NCBI GenBank assembly: GCA_002356435.2
Contig: AP018040.2
Coordinates: 1,736,001 to 1,800,000 of the forward strand
Reading direction: 5' to 3'
DNA from: Petrimonas sp. IBARAKI
Lineage (GTDB): Bacteria > Bacteroidota > Bacteroidia > Bacteroidales > Dysgonomonadaceae
Length of the DNA: 64,000 nt
A program made the position numbers and the translations under genes. Shown here piece by piece: positions 45,107 to 54,250 of this stretch (positions are counted from its first letter, which is position 1; each line of letters opens with the position of its first letter). The notes under the pieces were generated by a model, which saw only the letters and a list, made by a program, of their open reading frames with translations, ran no database searches and was not told where the DNA came from.

Positions 45107-47482
45107 TTATCGAATGTTTTCTTTTCTGACTTTAGGCAACTGGTACAATAAGGTGTCTTTCAAAACCAAAAGTTTCTCTTTTAATGAGTATGGGGTATAG
45201 ACATAATCTTGCTCAAACTGAAAACCCATACGGGAATCTCTAGTTGTGGCCAATAAGGAGAGTTCAGTCCGTTCGATCTCGTCTTTTACAATATTTTCCA
45301 TTCTATCAAGGATCTCCTGAATAGCTTCTTTTTCTTTTTCTTTTACTAGCTTCATCCGGAGATCTTCAAATTCAAGGATAGCGTAGTCGCTTTGCATCAT
45401 TCGTTGTAGTTGTTCAGCCACAATTACTTCTCTTACCGCTTCTCTGCGTTTAGCCTCAGGACTGTTAATTGCGGCAGACCTGTATAAAGTCAATCCCCTT
45501 TCCATTTCATCAATGGCTTTTTTTAGATAATTAAGGAAAAGGGGCAGAATCTTTGTTTCATTTGTAGCGACAATACCTGTTGCATTTCTGGCATATTGTT
45601 CTGCCCTATTTACCTGATTCGAAAAATCGGGGAAGAATACCATACGGGAAACGGTAAACGGCCAGTAAGGGTTGAGATCTGGATCATTTTTTGCCGGATC
45701 TGACCATGAATAGGTAAAAGTTGCTGTTCTTACTGGGGGTACCTGGAAAAATATAGGATTTCCAATAGCATTGTTAGTGCCCATATTAGGCCCGGTGTCG
45801 GGAACAAGACGGATAGCCCTGCTAAAATGTTCCCATGCTTTTAATACCTGTTCCTGCTGATTTTTTCCAAAAATTACCGTAGCCGTTTGATTCAAAAGTG
45901 TCTCAAAAGAAGGATAATCTGTCCAACAAGTCCATGCACGAAGCTTACTTAAAAAATTGGGTTTGTAACCGCTGCTCCAGCTCTCCAACGTTCCGTTCAC
46001 ACCTAGTCTTTCCAACGCCTTATAACGGTCATGCCATTGATAAGGACAGGGCAGATAAGGTATTGTTCCGTATTGCCAACTGGCAAAGGTGTCTACTTTA
46101 GAGAAGACCCTCATGTTACGATTTTTGGCTTCCTCTATTTGTGCTTCCGTCACTTCGGCCGGGCCAATTTGATTTAAGGAATAATCACGCAAATATCCCT
46201 GCATGCCGTCTACTTCAAAACTTTTTCCATTTTCCCAGGTGAGCATGGGGGTGGTGTTCTCAGGGAGTTGTTGAATGAAATAGCGCTTTATTTCCGTATT
46301 TTGGGGACGAAAATCGATATTGTATTCCCATGGAAGTATTTCTATGGCCGGGTTCATTTTATGACACTCTTCTTCGACTATTCCCACAGCATACGACCAG
46401 TTTTTAGCCCAATCCTGAAGGTACTCCTTACTTGCACCGTGGCCTCCCCCCCATTTTTTGTACCAGAATCCCTCCGTTAAGAGGATGTATCCGTTGATTT
46501 CAGGAAATTCCCGGACAATATCTCGTACCAGTCTACGCAATTCCGCTTCGCTTTCTTCGGTTCCCAAGTATTGGAAAATGATCTGCGTGTAAACTTTCAA
46601 GCCGTATTTGGAAGCTCGTTTAATCAGATCTCTTATTTTTGCAGGATCTTGTTTACGCACTCCGTACATCAGGCGTGCGTAAAAATCGGTAGAATTATCG
46701 GCTGTTGTCCGGTCTCCATTCGGGTTGGTATATACACCGGCAAAAATACCGTCAAAGCCGTCATGAACAAGATGGGACAAAAGTGCATCAGGCCATTCCA
46801 TCCATCCCATCCACGATAGAACCATGCGCGTATGGTATAAACTGTGGCGAACTGTTTTTAAGTTGTTGGGTAAAAAAGGAGCTTCACGAAGATTCATTCT
46901 TGCTTCCAGGTTATAAAGGCCGAACATTGTTCCTTGTTCGTCATAACCACACACAACAATACGACGAGGAGTTACCTGTATTTCGTAATCTTTGGGGTTT
47001 TTAAGGGTTAACCCGCATCCGGGAAGCTGCTCTCTCGTTCCTGCAACAATACATTGACTTAATTTCTTCCAGTCATTCAAGGTGACCCTTTCTTCGAATT
47101 CTATTGCCACACCGTGTGAAATAACCATATAATCCTGAAAATCTTGAACGGCGGTTAAGGTGACAATACCTGCCTGTTTCAAGTAAACCAGTTTCCACCC
47201 GTGATTGAGAATGGTCATCTCATCCTTTTCCGCTGAGGTGCTCTTGTCCCTTCTCCATACATGCACAGGAGCCGTTGAAAGATGTTTGTGGTAGTCATAC
47301 GGTTCTTCCACAGCAAGGCGTTCAACCTCTGAAAGGAAAGGGGTTACGTTTCTGTTTTTTATGGTGTTTTCTGTGGAAATATCACTCTTTTCAGCAAAGC
47401 CCATAGTGGGTGAAACAGTCATTCCGACGAGGCCGGTAGTGCTTGTAATTAAAAAATTTCTACGGGTAAAATTTTTTCTCAT
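45107..47482 (-). CDS. Tat-exported GH20-related glycoside hydrolase-like protein
   Basis: This 791-residue protein begins with a twin-arginine-type signal (TRRNFLITSTTG). Residues about 85-205 resemble the non-catalytic alpha/beta domain that precedes GH20-like barrels (YDEQGTMFGLYNLEARMNL). A TIM-barrel-like region follows (LLSHLVHDGFDGIFAGVYTN, KYGLKVYTQIIFQYLG, INGYILLTEGFWYKKWGGG), then a long helical C-terminal part. Acidic residues in LLTEGFW and WEYNIDF are candidate catalytic groups. The ending DSRMGFQFEQDYVYTPYSL parallels DSRLGYHSEAEGYKYYPEKL in the 943-residue protein at 56244-59075, so the two are distant paralogues. No CAZy family can be named from sequence alone. Confidence 0.72.
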   Translation of the reverse strand: MRKNFTRRNFLITSTTGLVGMTVSPTMGFAEKSDISTENTIKNRNVTPFLSEVERLAVEEPYDYHKHLSTAPVHVWRRDKSTSAEKDEMTILNHGWKLVYLKQAGIVTLTAVQDFQDYMVISHGVAIEFEERVTLNDWKKLSQCIVAGTREQLPGCGLTLKNPKDYEIQVTPRRIVVCGYDEQGTMFGLYNLEARMNLREAPFLPNNLKTVRHSLYHTRMVLSWMGWMEWPDALLSHLVHDGFDGIFAGVYTNPNGDRTTADNSTDFYARLMYGVRKQDPAKIRDLIKRASKYGLKVYTQIIFQYLGTEESEAELRRLVRDIVREFPEINGYILLTEGFWYKKWGGGHGASKEYLQDWAKNWSYAVGIVEEECHKMNPAIEILPWEYNIDFRPQNTEIKRYFIQQLPENTTPMLTWENGKSFEVDGMQGYLRDYSLNQIGPAEVTEAQIEEAKNRNMRVFSKVDTFASWQYGTIPYLPCPYQWHDRYKALERLGVNGTLESWSSGYKPNFLSKLRAWTCWTDYPSFETLLNQTATVIFGKNQQEQVLKAWEHFSRAIRLVPDTGPNMGTNNAIGNPIFFQVPPVRTATFTYSWSDPAKNDPDLNPYWPFTVSRMVFFPDFSNQVNRAEQYARNATGIVATNETKILPLFLNYLKKAIDEMERGLTLYRSAAINSPEAKRREAVREVIVAEQLQRMMQSDYAILEFEDLRMKLVKEKEKEAIQEILDRMENIVKDEIERTELSLLATTRDSRMGFQFEQDYVYTPYSLKEKLLVLKDTLLYQLPKVRKENIR

Positions 47483-47568
47483 TTTTTTGATTGTATTTAC
47501 ATATACGTATTCGAATACCTTTAAAGAGAGATCTGTTTATTACCAGAAGTGCATGTTTATTATAAAAA

Positions 47569-48781
47569 TATTTGTTTATTCTTCGATAACCAGCAGAGAG
47601 TATCCTTTGCTTTTAGGTACGTTGATATGGACATAATCACCTTCAAGGGTATAAGACAGCCTCACCTTTTCGGGTGCCAGGTAGATGTTCTTGAAATTTC
47701 TATCATCGTGGCGAAGGGATAGGGTTATGTTGTCAAGTTCAATGGGTTCTTCGATCATTTGCGTATTTCCCCTCATCTCGGGCAGATAAGAAAGCAAATG
47801 CACCATTCTTCTTTTGGGTTGTTCCGTGACAAAAACCCGGGAGAATGACGGTAAATTTTTTGTCTTTACTAACGGTTTGGCAAGAAACCGGTCGAGCACG
47901 TTGGAAAAGACTGTTCTTAACTCCACGGATGCCTTATCGTAATACCCGGAGAATATACGGTGGCTGAAATGGGCCACCTGCCCGTTAATTGTAAGCGCCG
48001 GCTTCTCCGTCACCCTGTCTGGCGGATTATAATAGAAAGCATATTCCCCATCCCAATCCCGGTTATGATATGGTTTTACAAGACGTGCCTCCGTTCTTGT
48101 TTTACCGGACGCTTCCACTTCAATGCCGTTGGAGTATAAAGAGAGCGGCATGTCCGGCAACCCTTCATTACAATTTTCCCCTACGGTAAAATAAGCCGGA
48201 TCAAACGGATTTTCTCCTAAAAATTTGATGCCCCATTCCTGTTCGAGCACAAAATGTCTCTTCTCCGGATCAAGGCCGGAGAACCCCGTTGAAATGACCG
48301 CCTTTCCTTCATTGACGTGTTTCTTCACGCGTCTTGCCGTTTCCTCGTCAAAGAGAATGTCGTCGGGAAAGATCAGCACCTTGTACTTGCTCCAGTCCGA
48401 TGCCAGCGTCACCACATCGAACTGCTGCTTCAATTCGCTCAACATGCGCACCGCGCTTTTGAGTTGTCTGTCGCCCCGTATGTTTGCAATTTTCTTTGGA
48501 TAGACGATGGCTATTTCAGTTATGTTCTTGGCGTTGTCGAACCAGGGTTCCATGGTCTGGAGTTCCCTGTATATTCTTTCCACCCTGTCAAGGACGGCAT
48601 TCTCAAGATCCCCCCTGGGGTGAAAATGGCCTCCGATATTGGGACGCATCCCGTTGGCCAACCCGTAAAGCAACTCCGACTTGATGGCTTCCCCGGGACG
48701 TAATCCTCCAAAATCCCCCCAATCGTAAAACCGGCCCGTCATATTCAAAACCGGATAGTCGCCCAGCGTCCTTAAATAGTG
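47569..48781. repeat. 1213-bp near-identical tract, copy 1 (in GHL6 gene A')
   Basis: This tract matches 54251-55463 base for base at a constant offset of 6682, with two mismatches found by eye (48281 G/A and 48605 A/G). It covers the C-terminal about 400 codons of the GHL6-type gene plus about 8 bp beyond the stop. Outside these limits the two genes diverge sharply. Both copies are in the same orientation, so they are also a substrate for deletion of the 5.5 kb between them. Confidence 0.95.
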
Positions 48782-49591
48782 AGATAAAACCGGTAAGTAT
48801 TCATATCCCCATGCGCCGGCAGGAAGGCATTCTACTTCAAAGTAAGTACTGAATTTACTCTGTTCCTCGTAACCGGGATTGTTGTGGTATATTAATAAAT
48901 TAGGATTTATTTTCGTTGCCGCTTTGTAAATATCTTCAGCTAATCTCAGCGCGGAGAATTCCGAAAATTTTGTTACTTCGTTCAGATTGTTCCAATCAAT
49001 TCCCTTTTCTTTCATTTCCTTTACGCAAACAGGGCAGACGCAAGGGAAATTCTGAAGGCAATCAATAAAGAAGCCGGACACCGGATAATTTCGTGCGATC
49101 TCTTCTACCATGGCAATTAAATGATCTCTGTAAGCGGTATTGTAGCACATGGTTCGTACGTAAGGCGTAAAACGTGGCTCACGATATTCGCGGCCGTCAA
49201 AATACAGAGTCGTCCACTCTCTGTGTTTTAATCCCTCAGCACTACTTATTCCCCCATTCAGATATGCCGTAAGAGCAATCCCTTTCCGATTGCATGCATC
49301 TGCAAGCTGCCCGAAAAGATCATATTTTAGAGAAGGGTGTTTTATGCCAATCTTTGTATCGTAATAAGCCATTCCCAAATTACAGCGGGCGTGGAATGTC
49401 AGGTAATCTACTCCACAGGCTTTGATCCTATCAGTAAATGCCTCTACATCAAAATTTTCTCCTACATCCGGGATAGCAGGCATAGTATGATTATCGTAAA
49501 ACAGACAATACTTAGGCGTATGAATTTTGCCCTGCGGATAAACCAGAAAGGGTAGGACAAGGTAAATAACAAAAGGAATGATTTTCTTCAT
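47576..49591 (-). CDS. Exported GHL6-type glycoside hydrolase-like protein, paralogue A'
   Basis: This 671-residue protein has a signal peptide (MKKIIPFVIYLVLPFLVYPQ). The in-frame ATG at 49615 would add 8 residues, overlap the upstream gene by 20 bp and weaken the signal. Residues 30-350 are a TIM-barrel of the GHL6/GH29/GH42-like kind (FTDRIKACGVDYLTFHARC, SGFFIDCLQNFPCVCPVCVKEM cut at its Cys motif). The Asp in FFIDC is a candidate nucleophile. Residues about 350-520 look like a GH42 trimerization (glutamine-amidotransferase-like) domain (AVISTGFSGLDPEK), followed by a beta C-terminal domain. From the middle of the barrel onward it is nearly identical to paralogue A at 54258-56210. Confidence 0.8.
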   Translation of the reverse strand: MKKIIPFVIYLVLPFLVYPQGKIHTPKYCLFYDNHTMPAIPDVGENFDVEAFTDRIKACGVDYLTFHARCNLGMAYYDTKIGIKHPSLKYDLFGQLADACNRKGIALTAYLNGGISSAEGLKHREWTTLYFDGREYREPRFTPYVRTMCYNTAYRDHLIAMVEEIARNYPVSGFFIDCLQNFPCVCPVCVKEMKEKGIDWNNLNEVTKFSEFSALRLAEDIYKAATKINPNLLIYHNNPGYEEQSKFSTYFEVECLPAGAWGYEYLPVLSHYLRTLGDYPVLNMTGRFYDWGDFGGLRPGEAIKSELLYGLANGMRPNIGGHFHPRGDLENAVLDRVERIYRELQTMEPWFDNAKNITEIAIVYPKKIANIRGDRQLKSAVRMLSELKQQFDVVTLASDWSKYKVLIFPDDILFDEETARRVKKHVNEGKAVISTGFSGLDPEKRHFVLEQEWGIKFLGENPFDPAYFTVGENCNEGLPDMPLSLYSNGIEVEASGKTRTEARLVKPYHNRDWDGEYAFYYNPPDRVTEKPALTINGQVAHFSHRIFSGYYDKASVELRTVFSNVLDRFLAKPLVKTKNLPSFSRVFVTEQPKRRMVHLLSYLPEMRGNTQMIEEPIELDNITLSLRHDDRNFKNIYLAPEKVRLSYTLEGDYVHINVPKSKGYSLLVIEE

Positions 49592-49595
49592 TTTT

Positions 49596-51851
49596 TCAAT
49601 CAATGATTTTAGCATTAGATAACACGGCTAGTATTTCTTCTTTGGTAAGTTTATTCGTTCGGATATACCGTCTGTCATTTAGGGGAATAAGAATATTACC
49701 GTTCGAGTCATTAACAGGCTCTTCCTCGTCCAATCTCTTGTATAAAGTAATATCGGATGGTTTTAACTGTAGTTGAAGTTTTTTATTTCCGGATATGTGC
49801 CAATAAACAACGTAATATTCTCCCTTTCTCTGGAATATGAAAGCCCTGATTTCTTTGCTGCCTCCTGCTACGCCAGAGATTTGTTCATAAGGCACCAATT
49901 CAAATTGATTTTGTTCATTCAGTAATAGATGATGCTCTTGTTCCATATCCTGAAGCATTGTTTTTTGTCCTTCGGTGAGCCAATCAATACTTCTTACCTC
50001 TTCCCATCTCCTATAAACTTCCAGGTTATCGGCTGTTCGGGCATGTTTTTTAAATCCCTCCAAATTTGAGTTTAATGAAACAGGACAATCCCAAGCAGCA
50101 GCTACGCTAGTTACAAATTCAATCATATCAGGCTGTGTCCCAATTGATTTTTCATTAGGAACAAAATAGCCCAGCCACCCGAAATTAACCCTTGAAAAAT
50201 CGGCTTTCATCCGCCTTGCTTGTTGAGCTGGCCATCTTTTTATTTCTTCCTTCAGAACATCCGGCCTGAAAACATCAAACGCATTTCCTCCACTTAGCAT
50301 GTGCCAGCTAAAATGTGACTTTGCCGCTCCTTCTGCATAAATGGGTGTAGGATCAAATCTCTTATAAACTCTCCACTGCGCATAAGGGACATTAAACCAA
50401 AATGGAGGGTTAACTCCTTCTGAACCGTCGAAGTAGCAAAACTCAAATCCGGCGTTATATATGTTTTCCAGTTTTTCGGCAATTTCATCTTGTAAGCTGG
50501 TTCTCTGATCAATATAAACACTTCTTTGGGTGCCGAACTCACTTACATCAAGCAATCCAAAAATGGTACCAACCGGTAATGAATTTATGGTTGTTTTGTC
50601 AACTCCTCTTGTACAACCGATAAACTTATACGGCCACGATGTCGTATAGCTCTCGTAGGAAACCAATTCGGTTCCTATTTTTAGCACGCGCATACCATCT
50701 GCTAATGTAGTACTGACTGGATTTTGTTCCACAAATATTTCTGTGTCGCTAGTTCCCAGTGGTTTTGCCAGCGTAAAATATTTAAGCAAATTCAATCGAT
50801 GATCGGGTATAGGCGTAACATACCTACTGTCTCTTCCTATATGTGAATGTAAAAAATGTAAACCGGGTGAGATGCCTTTACCCTTGATTTTTTTAAGTAA
50901 ATTTTCCAAATCCTCCCTTTCATTTGGGTAAATTGATTTTCTCCAGTCATAATCTCCCTTTTTACTCCATGATGGGCCACTTTCTACAATAGCGCTATAT
51001 GGAATTTTCATACTGCGAAATCCTCCCATTTTTGCATATTTTATATGTTCATCTACGTTGTCGGGAGTGATATCCGAAGCGGCATAATAAGATGCATTGT
51101 ATAGTTTGTGTCTGCGACTTTCAACGCCCTTTGGCAAATTAAAATCCTCCTCCACCCGGGCGATATTGTTTAGTAAATCGCCTGTTTTGCAGACTATCAA
51201 AGCGGCTCCAACCTCTAATAGCTGAATGTCCCTTTCAACTGCCGCCTTCATTATGCGATACCCTTCACGCTTTTCTGAATTGATCCGCGCATGAATATTT
51301 GTTGCGAGTACGTTAATGGCTATTTTATTGTCCCAGCTTACATTGAGCCATTCTCCGAAGTGTTCTCGGTCGCGCACAGGCAATTGAATAAAATTCATTT
51401 CATAAACGGGAGGTAAAATCCCTTTATTTACACCAATGCCATAATCATTGCCTTCTATAAAAAAATCCTTTACCGTGAAGTTTATATAATTGGGTGTTAT
51501 ATCTAATTTTATACGTGCCTTATAGAAAATCAGTTCAAAATCAACAATCAGTTCGTTCCCTTCTTTTTTAACGGATTTAGCATTGAATGTTATTTTGTTT
51601 GTTGGATAAGCCAGTTTTATTTCATTGTGGAATGGCCTTTCCTGAGTGACAGAGAAAACAGGCATGTTTAATTGCTGCGAAAGACATTCTTCATTGGTTG
51701 GTTTATACAGTAGACTTTTGGCAATTCCATCTTCCCCGATAACAAATCTCATTTGATCGTTTTCAATGACGATATCCCTGTTATCATTTGTTCTTGCATC
51801 TATGTTTAATGCAACACTGGCTATGATAAGTAAGACAATAGAAAATCTCAT
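49596..51851 (-). CDS. Unclassified TIM-barrel glycoside hydrolase-like protein, paralogue B'
   Basis: This 751-residue exported protein has a type I signal (residues 1-19). It has an N-terminal beta-sandwich (residues 25-220), a TIM-barrel (about 235-600) and a C-terminal beta domain. In the barrel, HIKYAKMGGFRSMKI, GISPGLHFLHSHIGRDSRYV and FEFCYFDGSEGVNPP suggest a glycosidase barrel, with the Asp and Glu of YFDGSEG as candidate catalytic residues. Residues about 385-460 are an inserted beta module (MRVLKIGTELVSYESY...FIGCTRGVDKTTINSLPVG). It is paralogous over its whole length to the next gene upstream, 51973-54234. I cannot assign a CAZy family. It may act on the oligosaccharide imported through the SusCD pair. 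Confidence 0.7.
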   Translation of the reverse strand: MRFSIVLLIIASVALNIDARTNDNRDIVIENDQMRFVIGEDGIAKSLLYKPTNEECLSQQLNMPVFSVTQERPFHNEIKLAYPTNKITFNAKSVKKEGNELIVDFELIFYKARIKLDITPNYINFTVKDFFIEGNDYGIGVNKGILPPVYEMNFIQLPVRDREHFGEWLNVSWDNKIAINVLATNIHARINSEKREGYRIMKAAVERDIQLLEVGAALIVCKTGDLLNNIARVEEDFNLPKGVESRRHKLYNASYYAASDITPDNVDEHIKYAKMGGFRSMKIPYSAIVESGPSWSKKGDYDWRKSIYPNEREDLENLLKKIKGKGISPGLHFLHSHIGRDSRYVTPIPDHRLNLLKYFTLAKPLGTSDTEIFVEQNPVSTTLADGMRVLKIGTELVSYESYTTSWPYKFIGCTRGVDKTTINSLPVGTIFGLLDVSEFGTQRSVYIDQRTSLQDEIAEKLENIYNAGFEFCYFDGSEGVNPPFWFNVPYAQWRVYKRFDPTPIYAEGAAKSHFSWHMLSGGNAFDVFRPDVLKEEIKRWPAQQARRMKADFSRVNFGWLGYFVPNEKSIGTQPDMIEFVTSVAAAWDCPVSLNSNLEGFKKHARTADNLEVYRRWEEVRSIDWLTEGQKTMLQDMEQEHHLLLNEQNQFELVPYEQISGVAGGSKEIRAFIFQRKGEYYVVYWHISGNKKLQLQLKPSDITLYKRLDEEEPVNDSNGNILIPLNDRRYIRTNKLTKEEILAVLSNAKIID

Positions 51852-51972
51852 GTTTGACGTTTGTTTTATTATTCTTATTTAAGAAATTGAATAATTACTA
51901 AAGATGTATTTGTTGAGGGGTTAATTCTTTTTGTTTAAACCACTCTAGAAATCTAACTTTACGACAGGTTTT

Positions 51973-54234
51973 TTAATTGAGAATTTTAGCCTTGACAAAA
52001 CAATCTATTAATTGTTCTTTTGTTACTCCATTCACTTTCAGGTATCTACGGCTGTCGGCCGGGATTATTGTCTGGTTTTCTTGACTGGGGATTAAGTTAA
52101 TTTCCTGTCCCAGGTTCTCGTATAGTTTTACATTATTATTGTCTATTGGTAATTCCAGTTTCTTATTTCCGGATATGTGCCAATAAACAACGTAATACTC
52201 TCCCTTTCTCTGGAATATGAAAGCCCTGATTTCTTTGCTGTTTCCCGCCGCGCCGGATATTTGCTCATAAGGCACCAACTCAAATTGATTTTGTTCATTC
52301 AGTAATAGATGATGCTCTTGTTCCGTATTTTTCAGCTCATTTTTCTGCTCTTCCGTGAGCCAATGCTTCGCTCTGACCTCCTCCCATCTTCGCACTACTT
52401 CCAGGTTGTCCGGAGTTCTTGGATGAGCTTCAAATGCCTCAAGATTAGAATGAATGGAAATCGGACAATCCCAGGCCGCTGCCACACTGGTAACGTATTC
52501 CAACATATCCGGTTGTGTTCCTACGGTTGTCTCACTTGGAACCCAATAACCCAACCATCCGAAGTTGATTCGTGTAAAATCCTGTCTCATCCGGGGAGCT
52601 TCTTCTGCCGGCCATTTTTTTGTTTCTTCCTTCAATACTTCCGGCCTGAAAACATCAAAAGCATTTCCTCCACTCAACATATGCCAGCTAAAATGTGTTT
52701 TAGCAGCCCCTTCTGCAAATAAAGGCTGGGGTTTTAACCGTTTAAATACCCTGTACTGCGCTAAAGCAACGTTGATACCGAATGGAGGATCCACCCCCTC
52801 TGAACCGTCAAAATAGAAAAATTGAAATCCGGCATCATAAATTGCCGCAATTTTTTCAGCAATTTCATCTTGTAAGCTGGTTTTCTGGTTTATATAAACA
52901 CTGGTAGCGCCGAATTCACTGACATCCAGTATACCAATGGGGTATCCCTTGGGAAGGCTGTTCACCGTAGTGTTATCGATCGCCCTTTTGCATCCCGTAA
53001 ATTTATAAGGTGGTACAGTAGTAAAATTCTCATATGAAATAAGTTCCGTTCCTACCTTCAAAACCCGGCATCCCTCCGCCATGACGGATCCTTCGGGATT
53101 TTGTTCTACATACACAGTCGTATCGTCCCTTCCCAGGTTTTCCGACAGATTAAATGTTTTTACGAGATTTAGCCGGTAATCGGGAACGGGAGTTACGTAC
53201 TGGCTCTTTCTGCCGATATGTGAATGAAGAAAATGAACACCCGGAATGATACCTTCCGCTTTAATCTTATCCAACATTTTCTGAAGATCTTCTTTTCCAT
53301 TGGGATATAACGTCTTGTCAATTTCATAACTTCCAATGATACCGTATCCTCCTCCTCCTTCAAAACTGGGGTAATAGATATTCATCAACCTGAAACCACC
53401 CATCTTGGCGTATTTGATGTGTTGATCGACATTCGTTGGATTTATGTTTGCCGTCCAATAGTATGAAGCATTGATAAAATCATTTCTACGGCTTTCTACG
53501 CCTTTGGGCAGATTAAAGTCATTCTCTATCTGAGCAATATTATCCAGCAATTTATCGGATTCAGAAACAATTAATGCAGCCCCGGTGCCTTTAAATTTTA
53601 TATCCTTAATGGCACTTGCCTTCAATATTTTATACCCGTTTCGTTTCTCAAAATCGATATAGGCGTATTCATCTGTGGCTAACACATTAATAGCAGCCTT
53701 ATTATCCCAACTGACATTTAGCCATTCTCCAAAATTCTCCCGGTTACGGATGGGTAATTGTAAAATACATACTTCAGTAGCGGGAGGAGGAGTTATTTTA
53801 AGGTACGAGGGATAAACGCCGTCCGTAATAAAATCGTAAAGGCTGAAACCTATATAATCAGGTGTTTCCTTGACTTGAATAACCGCTTTGTACGGAATTA
53901 ATTCAAATCCAACAATGAGTTTGTCTCCCTCCCGATAAATAGTATCGGCCTGGTATGTCGTTTTCTTATTGGGGTGACCCAATTTTATTTCATTGTGGTA
54001 CGGCCTTTCCTGAGTCACTGAGATAATTGCCATATTTTCTCCCTGCATCAAACACTCCTCGCCGGTAGACTTCAGTTTCAAACTCTTAGCAGCGGCATTA
54101 TTACCGATAACTAATTTAAATTGTTCATTTTCGATTACAACGTCATTTTCGAGGTTGCCACTTTCATTTTTTTGCACACATGACATTAAAATGATGTTAA
54201 TCAATACAAATAATGGAATAATAATTTTTTTCAT
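51973..54234 (-). CDS. Unclassified TIM-barrel glycoside hydrolase-like lipoprotein, paralogue B
   Basis: This 753-residue paralogue of the preceding entry has the same domain order: beta-sandwich, barrel with inserted module (CRVLKIGTELISYENF...FTGCKRAIDNTTVNSLPKG) and C-terminal beta domain. It carries a lipoprotein signal instead (ILMSC, Cys near residue 19), so it is anchored where B' is soluble. Candidate catalytic residues YFDGSEGVDPP are kept. The stretch EQEHHLLLNEQNQFELVPYE and what follows are nearly identical in DNA between the two genes (162 bp with about 10 differences; 49783-49944 and 52163-52324), more than the rest of the pair. The gap of 121 bp to B' shows nothing I can name. 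Confidence 0.7.
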   Translation of the reverse strand: MKKIIIPLFVLINIILMSCVQKNESGNLENDVVIENEQFKLVIGNNAAAKSLKLKSTGEECLMQGENMAIISVTQERPYHNEIKLGHPNKKTTYQADTIYREGDKLIVGFELIPYKAVIQVKETPDYIGFSLYDFITDGVYPSYLKITPPPATEVCILQLPIRNRENFGEWLNVSWDNKAAINVLATDEYAYIDFEKRNGYKILKASAIKDIKFKGTGAALIVSESDKLLDNIAQIENDFNLPKGVESRRNDFINASYYWTANINPTNVDQHIKYAKMGGFRLMNIYYPSFEGGGGYGIIGSYEIDKTLYPNGKEDLQKMLDKIKAEGIIPGVHFLHSHIGRKSQYVTPVPDYRLNLVKTFNLSENLGRDDTTVYVEQNPEGSVMAEGCRVLKVGTELISYENFTTVPPYKFTGCKRAIDNTTVNSLPKGYPIGILDVSEFGATSVYINQKTSLQDEIAEKIAAIYDAGFQFFYFDGSEGVDPPFGINVALAQYRVFKRLKPQPLFAEGAAKTHFSWHMLSGGNAFDVFRPEVLKEETKKWPAEEAPRMRQDFTRINFGWLGYWVPSETTVGTQPDMLEYVTSVAAAWDCPISIHSNLEAFEAHPRTPDNLEVVRRWEEVRAKHWLTEEQKNELKNTEQEHHLLLNEQNQFELVPYEQISGAAGNSKEIRAFIFQRKGEYYVVYWHISGNKKLELPIDNNNVKLYENLGQEINLIPSQENQTIIPADSRRYLKVNGVTKEQLIDCFVKAKILN

Positions 54235-54250
54235 AACTGCATATGTTTGT

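Noticed and set aside
48225-48703. Plus-strand frames within the GHL6 tract (repeated at 54907-55385)
   Set aside because: They appear twice only because the DNA is duplicated; they lie opposite a strong coding frame and show no family features.
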